From Haliea sp. E1-2-M8 (lineage in GTDB: Bacteria; Pseudomonadota; Gammaproteobacteria; Pseudomonadales; Halieaceae), in assembly GCF_030649675.1 (NCBI RefSeq), contig NZ_JAUTDR010000027.1, positions 1 to 55,376 of the forward strand: a stretch of DNA of 55,376 nucleotides, written 5' to 3'. Shown piece after piece: positions 40,998-48,763 of this stretch. Position numbers and translations under genes: made by a program. Each line of letters begins with the position of its first letter. Position 1 is the stretch's first letter. The notes beneath the pieces were generated by a model that saw only the letters and a list, made by a program, of their open reading frames with translations, did not search any database and was not told the origin of the DNA.

Positions 40998-43058
40998 TCA
41001 GGCTAGCGGATTGATCAACAGGTTGCCCACTGCATCGACCCGGGCATCGTAACCGGGCAGGATCACGGTGGTGGAATCCATCTCGCTGACAATAGCAGGG
41101 CCTGGCACCACCAGGCCCTCATGCAATTTCCCGCGATCATAGATGCTGCAGTCGTGCCAGCCGCCGTCGTGGAAGAAACGGGTTTCGTGGATCCGGCACT
41201 GCTCCAGGGTGGTGCCGGCAGCGCGAGTCTGCAACTCGGCAATCGCCGCTGAGCGGGCCTTGGCAACGGCGCGAATCATCAGCACTTCGTGGCCGTCGCC
41301 GAGCTTGAAGGTAAACAACTGCTCGTGTTCGGCGTCGAAGGCGTCGGTCAGCAGGGCCACGCCCTTCTCCCGCAGTTCCGCCTCGGTAAAGTCTATCGTG
41401 ATCTGGAAGGCCTGGCCCATGTAGCGCAGGTCCGCCTGGAAAGTGACTTCGTGAGTTTCCGCGGCAATGCCGTCGGCGACCAGGGACTCCCCCGCCCGCG
41501 CCTGCAGTTCCTTCAGATCCGCCAGCAGCTTTTCGTTGGTGAGGTCGCCCGCCATCATCAAGTAGGTGCGGGCGGCCTCGTCTTGCACCTGGGTAGTGGC
41601 ATCACCGTAAGCGCAGAGCACCCCCGGGCCCGGCGGGATGATCACCGGCCAGGCGTTGGTGAGCATGCCCAGGGCATTGGCGTGTAGCGGGCCGGCACCG
41701 CCAAAACCCACCAGAGCGAAGTCGCGCGGATCGTAGCCCTGCTCCACCGACACCAGTCGCAGGGCCCCGAACATGGATTCGTTGACGATGCGCACGATCC
41801 CTTCCGCCGCCTCCATCAGCGGAATGCCCATGGCATCCGCCACCTTCTGCACCGCCGCCTCGGAGGCCTCGCGGTTGATCTGCATTTTTCCACCCAACTG
41901 CACGTCCGAGGGCAGGTAACCGAGAACCACGTTGGCATCGCAGACGGTCGGTTCCGTGCCGCCCTTCATGTAACAGGCCGGGCCCGGCACCGCGCCGGCA
42001 GATTCCGGCCCCACCCGAAGGGCCTTGGTCAGCTCCGGCACAAAGGCGATGGAGCCACCGCCGGCGCCGACCGTACGCACGTCCACCGAGGGCGCTCGTA
42101 CCCGCACATCGCCGACATAGGTTTCGCGACGCACCCGCGCTTTCGAATTCTGGATCAGGGCGACGTCGGTGGAGGTGCCACCCATGTCGAAGGTGAGGAT
42201 GTTGTCGAAGCCGGCGCGGCTGCAGAAGTAGATCGCGCCGGCAACGCCGCCGGCGGGGCCGGACATCAGCAGATTCACCGGTGATTCCTCGGCGGCCCGC
42301 GCCGAGGCCAGGCCGCCGTCCGAGCGCAGGATCGCGAGCTGGGTGTTGCCACCCATGCGCTCCTCCAGGGCGGCCTGCAGGTTGCGTACATAGGTGGCCA
42401 CTTCCGGGCGCACATAGGAGTTCACCACGGTGGTCTCGGTACGCTCGTACTCCTGCATTTCGGGCACTACCTCGCTGGAGATCGACACCGGCGTGCTGCC
42501 GAAAATCTCGCTGGCTATATCCCGGGCCCTGCGCTCGTGCTCGCCGTTGATGTAGGCGTTGATAAAACAGATGGTCAGGGCCTGGATGCCGCCGCGGGCG
42601 TGCAGGGCCTTGAGATCCTCGCGCAGCCGCTCCTCGTCCAGACCCGTGACAATACTGCCATCGGCGCCAATCCGCTCGTGGGCGCCAATGGTCAGCTCCA
42701 GCGGCGCCAGCAGCGGCGTCTTGATATAGCTGACCCAGCCGCCAAGGCCGCCGGGGCAGTAGGAGCGAGCCACCTGCAGGGTATCCTCGTAACCGGCGGT
42801 CGTCACCAGGCCGACCGTGGCACCGCGCCCGGTGAGTACCGCATTGGTGGCCACAGTGGTGCCGTGCATCACCCGGTGAATCGCGGTCGGGTCGATGCCG
42901 CTCTCCTCGCAGATACGGGCAATACCGTTCAGCACCCCAATGGAGGAATCCTCCGGCGTCGAGGGCACTTTGGCGGTATGGGTTGCGCCCGTGTCCTCGT
43001 TGATCAGCAGCAGGTCGGTGAAGGTGCCACCGACATCCACGCCCAGACGATAACTCAT
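40998..43058 (-). CDS. hyuA: Hydantoinase A/5-oxoprolinase-type subunit
   Basis: A 686-residue HyuA-family protein. The N-terminal actin-like ATPase fold shows LGVDVGGTFTDLLLINEDTG, the HGTTVATNAVLTGRGA loop and FDMGGTSTDVALI; the C-terminal hydantoinase_A domain includes GFGGAGPLHANALG and EMDSTTVILPGYDA. It energises the reaction of the HyuAB complex with ATP. An AGGAG site precedes the ATG. It is the third gene of the CoA-transferase, lyase, hyuA, hyuB unit; downstream was once an amidohydrolase. Confidence 0.85.
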   Translation of the reverse strand: MSYRLGVDVGGTFTDLLLINEDTGATHTAKVPSTPEDSSIGVLNGIARICEESGIDPTAIHRVMHGTTVATNAVLTGRGATVGLVTTAGYEDTLQVARSYCPGGLGGWVSYIKTPLLAPLELTIGAHERIGADGSIVTGLDEERLREDLKALHARGGIQALTICFINAYINGEHERRARDIASEIFGSTPVSISSEVVPEMQEYERTETTVVNSYVRPEVATYVRNLQAALEERMGGNTQLAILRSDGGLASARAAEESPVNLLMSGPAGGVAGAIYFCSRAGFDNILTFDMGGTSTDVALIQNSKARVRRETYVGDVRVRAPSVDVRTVGAGGGSIAFVPELTKALRVGPESAGAVPGPACYMKGGTEPTVCDANVVLGYLPSDVQLGGKMQINREASEAAVQKVADAMGIPLMEAAEGIVRIVNESMFGALRLVSVEQGYDPRDFALVGFGGAGPLHANALGMLTNAWPVIIPPGPGVLCAYGDATTQVQDEAARTYLMMAGDLTNEKLLADLKELQARAGESLVADGIAAETHEVTFQADLRYMGQAFQITIDFTEAELREKGVALLTDAFDAEHEQLFTFKLGDGHEVLMIRAVAKARSAAIAELQTRAAGTTLEQCRIHETRFFHDGGWHDCSIYDRGKLHEGLVVPGPAIVSEMDSTTVILPGYDARVDAVGNLLINPLA

Positions 43059-43075
43059 GGAGTTCTCCTAATAGG

Positions 43076-43987
43076 TTATTGGTGTTGTTTGGCTAGCCAG
43101 GGTTTGAGCCAGGCCTTGGCGCGCCCGCCGGGGGCAGTGCCGGTCAGGGTTTGCGCCAGGTCGGAAGCCGCCAGCAGTTGCTGGAGATCAATGCCGGTGG
43201 CGAAACCCAGCTGCTGCAGCAACATCACGACATCTTCGGTGGCGACGTTGCCGCCGGCGCCGGGGGCAAATGGACAGCCGCCGAGGCCGGCAATGGAAGC
43301 ATCGAAATAGCGGATTCCCGACTCAACCGCGGCGTAGACGTTGGCCAGCCCCAGGGCGCGAGTGTCATGGAAGTGGCAGCCCAGGCGTTGCGCACCGTGG
43401 CGATCCACCAGGGTGCGGGTGAGGTCGCGCACCTGTTGCGGATTGGCCGCGCCAATCGTATCCGCCAGGACAAAGCGATCCACCCCCAACTGCAGGAACC
43501 GGGCCCCCACATCCGCCACCAGCCCCGGATCGACCGGGCCGTCGAAGGGGCACTCGAAGGCCACGCCGATGGTGGCGATGACCGCAACGCCGTCCGCAGT
43601 GGCTTGCTCGATAATCCTCGCAGCCACCGCGTCCGCTTCCTCGCGGCTCATGTTGACGTTCTTCCGCGCCATGCCGTCGCTGCCGTAGAGCACCATTACC
43701 ACGGTCTTCACCCCCGCGTCACGGGCCAGCTCGTAGCCGCGCAGGTTGGGGATGAGAGCGCTGTAGTTGCCGCTGGCGAGACCCTGCAGGCCCGCTACCA
43801 CAGCGTCAGCGCCGGCCATCACCGGCACGGCTTTCGGCGACACGAAGCTGCCGACCTCGATATGATCCAGCCCCGAGGCGCGGATGGCCGTGATCAATTG
43901 CAGGCGCTGCTGCGGGTCCAGCGCTTGCGGCTGGTTCTGCAGACCATCACGCGGGCCCACATCGTTGACAATGACTATCTCGGCCAT
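43076..43987 (-). CDS. Hydroxymethylglutaryl-CoA lyase-like protein
   Basis: A 303-residue DRE-TIM enzyme of the HMG-CoA lyase family. The signature VGPRDGLQNQPQALD, the metal-ligand motif LGCHFHDTRALGLANV, and the cysteine loop ASIAGLGGCPFAPGAGGNVATED are intact. The family cleaves 3-hydroxy-3-methylglutaryl-CoA to acetyl-CoA and acetoacetate, or longer analogues in acyclic terpene degradation. Its ATG shares a base with the CoA-transferase stop codon (TGATG), so the two are coupled. It could serve the HyuAB pathway or supply the lyase step for the geranyl-CoA carboxylase cluster 8 kb away. Confidence 0.88.
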   Translation of the reverse strand: MAEIVIVNDVGPRDGLQNQPQALDPQQRLQLITAIRASGLDHIEVGSFVSPKAVPVMAGADAVVAGLQGLASGNYSALIPNLRGYELARDAGVKTVVMVLYGSDGMARKNVNMSREEADAVAARIIEQATADGVAVIATIGVAFECPFDGPVDPGLVADVGARFLQLGVDRFVLADTIGAANPQQVRDLTRTLVDRHGAQRLGCHFHDTRALGLANVYAAVESGIRYFDASIAGLGGCPFAPGAGGNVATEDVVMLLQQLGFATGIDLQQLLAASDLAQTLTGTAPGGRAKAWLKPWLAKQHQ

Positions 43988-45189
43988 CAGGCAATGACTC
44001 CCTGTGCGCGCATGCTCTCGATTTCGCTAGCAGCCATTCCCAGCAGCCCGGAGAGCACCTCACTGGTGTGCTGCCCCAATAACGGAGCCGCGGCGTAGGA
44101 CTCCTCGCCGGTGCGGGACAGCTTGACCGGATTGCCGGGACCGCGGGTGCTGCTGCCATCGGGGTGCCTGAGCTCCACCACCATCTTGCGGTGCAATACC
44201 TGCGGGTCAGACAGGGCTGCGCTGAAACTGTTTACCGGGGCACAGGGTATGCGCTTTGCCTCTAACTGCGCAATCCAATACTCGCAGCAGTTGGTTGCCA
44301 ATACCGAGTTCAGTCGGGCATTGATGAATTCGCGGTCAGCAAACCTGCCCGGCTGACCGTCATATTTCGGATCGCTGAACTCCGGGATGTCGACCACGGT
44401 TTTCAGGTTATGCCAGAAATTGTCGGTAATCACGGCGATAACGATAAAGCCATCGGAACAGGTGAATGTGTCGTAGGGCACGTGCACGAAGTGAGAATTA
44501 CCGATCGGGTAGGGATCTTCCCCCGATAGAAAATACATGGTGGCCATGTAATTGAGCATGGATACCTGGCAGTCCAGCATGGAAATATCGACGTGCTGGC
44601 CGCGACCGCTGCGCTCGCGTTCGTAGAGGGCCGCCAGCAGCCCAATCACCCCGAACATGCCACCGCCAAGATCGCCGATGGGAATGCCTGCCCGCACCGG
44701 GTGCTCGCGGTCGGGGCCGGTGATCGACATGCCACCTCCGGTGGCTTGGGCAACCTGGTCGAAAGCCGGGCGCTGGTAGTTTGGGCCGTCGGAGCCGAAA
44801 CCGGATACGGTGCAGGTGATGATGCGCGGATTGATCGCACTCAGGGTGTTATAGTCGATTTTCAGACGCTCGGGAACACCGGCGCCAAAGTTACTGAGGA
44901 CGACGTCGGACTGCGCCACCAATTCATAAAACAGCTGCAGGCCCGTCTCGCTCTTGAGATCGATTGCGACGCTTTTCTTGTTCCGGTTGAGGGTGATGAA
45001 GTAAGCGCCCATCCCGCCCAAGGAGTTTTTGGGATCATTGGCTAGTAGCTTGCGAGTACCCTCCCCTGCGAGCGGCTCCACCTTGATGGTCTCCGCACCG
45101 AGGTCGGCCAGGATCATGCCGGCGTAGGGACCGGAAAGCATGTGGGTGAGATCAAGAATACGAACACCCGCTAAAGCTTTGGACGACAT
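43987..45189 (-). CDS. CaiB/BaiF family class III CoA-transferase
   Basis: A 400-residue class III CoA-transferase, starting LAGVRILDLTHMLSGPYAG and carrying IKVEPLAGEGTR, the NRNKKSVAIDLKS segment, FGAGVPERLKI, QATGGGMSITG and GLLAALYERERSGRGQHVDI. These enzymes move CoA from a donor such as succinyl-CoA to an organic acid through an aspartyl-CoA intermediate. As first gene of the unit it probably activates the acid that the lyase cleaves. A GGAGA ribosome-binding site precedes the ATG. The 282-base upstream gap contains the unit's promoter region and is AT-rich. Confidence 0.88.
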   Translation of the reverse strand: MSSKALAGVRILDLTHMLSGPYAGMILADLGAETIKVEPLAGEGTRKLLANDPKNSLGGMGAYFITLNRNKKSVAIDLKSETGLQLFYELVAQSDVVLSNFGAGVPERLKIDYNTLSAINPRIITCTVSGFGSDGPNYQRPAFDQVAQATGGGMSITGPDREHPVRAGIPIGDLGGGMFGVIGLLAALYERERSGRGQHVDISMLDCQVSMLNYMATMYFLSGEDPYPIGNSHFVHVPYDTFTCSDGFIVIAVITDNFWHNLKTVVDIPEFSDPKYDGQPGRFADREFINARLNSVLATNCCEYWIAQLEAKRIPCAPVNSFSAALSDPQVLHRKMVVELRHPDGSSTRGPGNPVKLSRTGEESYAAAPLLGQHTSEVLSGLLGMAASEIESMRAQGVIA

Positions 45190-45457
45190 TAAATTCTCCG
45201 TTTAACGACAGCTTGCAATACGAGGCATAAATCGCGCCAATTCGGGCGTGCATCTAGAGAACCTCCGCAACCGTTTTGAGGTAGCTCGTGCTTGAAGTTG
45301 CTCAACATTTCATACTCAAGCGCATATATCCCGTCTGATCTTGATGATTTCATAAGGGAATACCAGCCCGACTGGCATGTGGGTAAACTCCAGAATCTGC
45401 ACACTCCGAAGCATTTCCGTCATTACGTGCACCCTTTGGACATCCCGCGAAAGTTGC

Positions 45458-45479
45458 GAGCATAATTTCACTTATGCTC
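45458..45479. promoter_or_regulatory. Eight-bp inverted repeat at end of four-helix gene
   Basis: GAGCATAA (45458-45465) and TTATGCTC (45472-45479) are perfect inverted copies around the six-base loop TTTCAC. The right arm contains the stop codon of the four-helix gene. On the plus strand TTCTTTTA follows. It could be a weak terminator or an operator for the CoA-transferase unit. No gene was found in 45190-45471; a 71-codon minus-strand frame there lacks family features. Confidence 0.45.
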
Positions 45480-45924
45480 TTCTTTTATAATGCGAATGAA
45501 GCAGAAATAACGATATTGACATGACTCCGACCGTCCAATGTGCGAGGGAGATCCAGTCGCGCAAAGCTGCATTCCCGATGTAGTAGAGTACATAGCCGGT
45601 AACCGCTAACCATATATATATACTAAAAACAATACCGCCTGTTACACGCCTTACTTTTCGTCTCCAGCCCGGCTTCACATGTATGTGCCAAAGGAATCCA
45701 AACACCCAAATGGATGGCAGGGCAAAGAAGGCGTGTACCAGCATGTAGATGCTTTGTTGTGGATGGGGAGTTTCGAATCCAAACTGATCTACAACTCGCA
45801 CAAAATAGTGAAAGAAAAGCCAAACTACGCCGGACAACCATAAACCGGTTGAAATGACGTATACCGACCATTTTTGGACATCTTTAAGTTGACCGCGCTT
45901 CGTGGGCGTAACGTTAAACTGCAT
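45472..45924 (-). CDS. Four-helix membrane protein, probable diheme b cytochrome
   Basis: A 150-residue protein with four predicted membrane helices at about 19-42, 58-80, 95-118 and 124-143. Histidines cluster at both ends of helix 2 (H64; H80/H82) and helix 4 (H129; H143/H145), with spacings of 16-18 and 14-16 residues, the geometry expected for two b-type hemes bound between two parallel helices. I do not recognise a family with certainty; DUF4405-like or cytochrome b561-like membrane electron carriers are the nearest in style. It lies at the end of the AT-rich cluster with a flavoprotein, LysR regulator and ApbE, so quinol-to-flavoprotein electron delivery is the likely role. That role is inferred. 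Confidence 0.55.
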   Translation of the reverse strand: MQFNVTPTKRGQLKDVQKWSVYVISTGLWLSGVVWLFFHYFVRVVDQFGFETPHPQQSIYMLVHAFFALPSIWVFGFLWHIHVKPGWRRKVRRVTGGIVFSIYIWLAVTGYVLYYIGNAALRDWISLAHWTVGVMSISLFLLHSHYKRRA

Positions 45925-46006
45925 GACCTGGCGTAAATCCTTTCGGGAAATGAATTTGGAGCGAGCTTAGCAGTCGAACATGAACCAACTGCGAATCCCA
46001 GGTAGT

Positions 46007-46981
46007 CTAGCGCTCGTCCAAATCGCGCTCATGCTTAGCTCCGATATCTACCCCTCCTGCAGGATAGTCTTTGTAGAATATCTGGCTAACCATTCGACAC
46101 TTCTCTTTCAGCAATAAAATCTGCGTAGATTCCACGCCATGCTCGAGAGCTACAAGCCCTGCGGAGGAGAAAACATTCGCCGTTGACGCAAAAACCCGCC
46201 TAAGCCGCCCCGCCTTTACCAGCGGCGCCGCAATGGAGTCCGTTAGAATGGCAACAAAATCGTTGCTCAAGAGCAGCTCAAGAACTAGTGTCTGTGAATC
46301 AGTCTTTATTTTATGCTGTGGAGACGTCAGACCACGATCCAAAAAATACTGATTAGTGAATGTTGAGTACATTGGATTTTCCATACCAATCCAGTCTGCT
46401 TTCATCAGCCAAGATCCTAAAGGCCGATCGTTTTTGGACAATTGATGTTCCGTCCGCATGTACACAGACAAAGAGGTTTTATCCTGCATCAATACTTCGG
46501 TAGTCAGCCCGGAAAGATCGGCGTCATCCGGGATCACACTAATCAGTAAATCAAGTTCCCCCATTCGCAGCCGAGGGACAAGATCGTAGTAAAATGCTTC
46601 GTATACATACGCCCTAAAATCAGAGCTATGGTGCACTGCATCTGCAAGCGCCATGGGAACAATGTTTCCAACAAAGTGGCTGCTGACACCCAACTTTACT
46701 TCGCTAGCATCGCCAATTCCCGCGAAGCTGCGCAGATCCGATTCTGCGACAACAGCTGCTCTCAACACCTGTTTGGCATGCTTTTGGAGCATGCATCCTA
46801 GTGGTGTAAGTGTAACGCCGGTTGGTGAGCGAACGATAACCTTCGCTCCCAGATCATCTTCGAGACTTTGTAAGCTCCTGGTCAATGCGGACTGACTCAT
46901 AAATAAAGCTTTGGAGGCTCTTCGAACCTGCCCGTGCTCCGCTACAGCAAGAAAGTGTTTGAGTCGTCGAAGCTCAATCAC
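46007..46981 (-). CDS. LysR-family transcriptional regulator
   Basis: A 324-residue LysR-type regulator. The N-terminal winged helix (LRRLKHFLAVAEHGQVRRAS, SQSALTRSLQSLEDDLGAKV) is followed by a periplasmic-binding-protein-like effector domain with DLLISVIPDD and SVYMRTEHQL segments. It begins with GTG and lacks a clear Shine-Dalgarno site. It sits between the flavoprotein gene (83 bases upstream) and the four-helix gene, all on the same strand, instead of diverging from its targets as is usual. Base composition is lower in GC than the catabolic genes at 39-45 kb, supporting acquisition with its neighbours. Confidence 0.88.
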   Translation of the reverse strand: MIELRRLKHFLAVAEHGQVRRASKALFMSQSALTRSLQSLEDDLGAKVIVRSPTGVTLTPLGCMLQKHAKQVLRAAVVAESDLRSFAGIGDASEVKLGVSSHFVGNIVPMALADAVHHSSDFRAYVYEAFYYDLVPRLRMGELDLLISVIPDDADLSGLTTEVLMQDKTSLSVYMRTEHQLSKNDRPLGSWLMKADWIGMENPMYSTFTNQYFLDRGLTSPQHKIKTDSQTLVLELLLSNDFVAILTDSIAAPLVKAGRLRRVFASTANVFSSAGLVALEHGVESTQILLLKEKCRMVSQIFYKDYPAGGVDIGAKHERDLDER

Positions 46982-47064
46982 GATGTTAGAAAAAGCAACA
47001 TTTTTTGCTAGGAGTTTCTTGCATACCCTCGATTTTCATAGGCACCATATTCACCAATAATTTG

Positions 47065-48582
47065 TCAGGCGAACTTTAATATTTTCTGACCCAACAGCCG
47101 TCCAAACGTTAGCGCGGGAGTGACCAGCATTCCACCGCAATAGGCCTTTCCGGACAGGTTTCCGGTGCCAAGCAGTTCGCCAGCGGCATAGAGGTTAGGG
47201 ATTCCCGATCCATCCTTGCGAATAACTTGAAGATCCTCGTTCACTGCAAGTCCCGCAAACGAGGTGAGCAACCATCCCTGCAATTGAATTGCGTAGAAAG
47301 GTGCTTTCTGCAAGGGCAGCGGCATGTGCTTTCTCCCATACCTGTCATTTCCGTGCTCCCGCCCAGCGTTGTATTCCTCGATTGTCTCGCTAAGCCCATC
47401 AATGTTAATGTTTGCCTTCCTGGCCAGTTCAGCAGGTGATTCCGCCTTGAAGAAAAACGCTTGGCCGGAGTCGAACGCCTTCATGGCGTCTTCTCGAGTC
47501 CAGCGCCCTATGAACGACTCCATCTTGTTGATCATCTCATCATCAAAGACCAACCAGCACCGCTCATTCGATTGCTCGCCCAAGGCAACCTCGTGGGCAT
47601 CATGGCTGGGTACATCTTCGGCCATAAAACGACGACCCTGGGCGTTAACATAGATACCCCAAGGCATTGTATGCGGTGGCAGCGGTCTATGCGTCCCTAT
47701 TAGGGGGCTTGGATAATCGTCACTGGCAAAAACGCCACCAAACAATGGCAAATGGTTTTCTGCACCCCTCAAGTACCCCCCTACGCTAAGCCCCAGGCCA
47801 ATGCCCGCTCCCTGACTATTGGGATATGAACAAACACAAGCTCGAGACGTGCCCTCGAGTTCCTCAAACAATCGATCGTTTGATGCATAGCCCCCAGCGG
47901 TCAGGACAACGTTGTCGCCATAATGATCCTGACTACCATCTGCGCTACTTGTTTTAACTCCAAGCACGTTGTCCTTGTCGTCCGTGATCAAATCAGTCGC
48001 TCGAGTTTCCAATAGTGTAGTAACTAGCCCCGACTCCAAATGCGGTGCGAGCTCCTGGTTAAGCACTTTAAGAATCGAACGACCGCCCTCTTTACCCCAT
48101 GCATAGCGGGCGACGCTATAGGGCTCGTGAGTTGTACCCTCCACAGGATGCTGTGGATGAACTTCAAAACCATTTTCCATCAGCCAGTCAAACGTTCTCC
48201 CGGCGTTATCGGTAGCCAATCTTGCCAGGGCTGGATTTGCTGTACTTTTACTTATGCGCATTATGTCTGCGTAATGAAGCTCGGGACTATCTTCGATCCC
48301 TTTCGCTTGCTGGAGCTTTGTTCCTGCAGCACTCATCTGTCCGGATGACAGGTACAAAGTCCCCCCGAGAGCGCTAGCGGCCTCTATTACCAATACTTTC
48401 GCACCACGTTCTGCTGCAAAAATTGCCGCGGGCATGCCGGCGTTGCCTCCGCCAACCACAATAAGATCCCAGCCTTCCGTGCGCTGACCTGGCCGGCGCG
48501 CGAGCGACTTACCTGTAGCTGCAAGCAATGCAGCACCGCTACTCGCTCGAAGCAAATCACGTTTGGTAATTGCTATCTTCAT
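47065..48582 (-). CDS. FAD-dependent oxidoreductase (fumarate-reductase/KstD-like), possibly exported
   Basis: A 505-residue FAD_binding_2 protein. The dinucleotide motif VVGGGNAGMPAA (about 42-53), the FAD-binding GGTLYLSSGQMSAAGT and the C-terminal LYAAGELLGTGNLSGKAYCG are intact, and GRRFMAEDVPSHD is in the active-site region. Overall it looks like 3-ketosteroid dehydrogenase/fumarate reductase-type enzymes that add or remove hydrogen across a C-C bond next to a carbonyl. The N-terminus KRDLLRASSGAALLAA resembles a Tat leader with KR in place of RR, so export is possible but unproven. The ATG at 48582 has an AAGGAG site nine bases upstream. Neighbours are a TonB receptor, a LysR regulator and ApbE. 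Confidence 0.8.
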   Translation of the reverse strand: MKIAITKRDLLRASSGAALLAATGKSLARRPGQRTEGWDLIVVGGGNAGMPAAIFAAERGAKVLVIEAASALGGTLYLSSGQMSAAGTKLQQAKGIEDSPELHYADIMRISKSTANPALARLATDNAGRTFDWLMENGFEVHPQHPVEGTTHEPYSVARYAWGKEGGRSILKVLNQELAPHLESGLVTTLLETRATDLITDDKDNVLGVKTSSADGSQDHYGDNVVLTAGGYASNDRLFEELEGTSRACVCSYPNSQGAGIGLGLSVGGYLRGAENHLPLFGGVFASDDYPSPLIGTHRPLPPHTMPWGIYVNAQGRRFMAEDVPSHDAHEVALGEQSNERCWLVFDDEMINKMESFIGRWTREDAMKAFDSGQAFFFKAESPAELARKANINIDGLSETIEEYNAGREHGNDRYGRKHMPLPLQKAPFYAIQLQGWLLTSFAGLAVNEDLQVIRKDGSGIPNLYAAGELLGTGNLSGKAYCGGMLVTPALTFGRLLGQKILKFA

Positions 48583-48763
48583 TATACCCATCTCCTTTAC
48601 GACTTGTGCGCATGGCCATGTGTCGCGAAGGCGTCGCCTTATAAACCGGGGAACTATACGAAAATTCCACACAATCAATTAAAAACAACACTTGCTCTGG
48701 CCGCAGTTCTTATTAATTGGGCCCCAAAAATCGACAGGGCCCTTGCGTAACCTCAGTCCAAAA

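Noticed and set aside
45189-45404. A 71-codon minus-strand frame upstream of the CoA-transferase
   Set aside because: No family similarity, no ribosome-binding site, and it covers the expected promoter and Shine-Dalgarno region of the CoA-transferase.
47065-48582. Flavoprotein as a TcuA-type tricarballylate dehydrogenase
   Set aside because: A LysR regulator nearby recalls the tcu genes, but there is no TcuB-like iron-sulfur electron carrier or TcuC symporter, and the C-terminal motifs fit the KstD-like group better.
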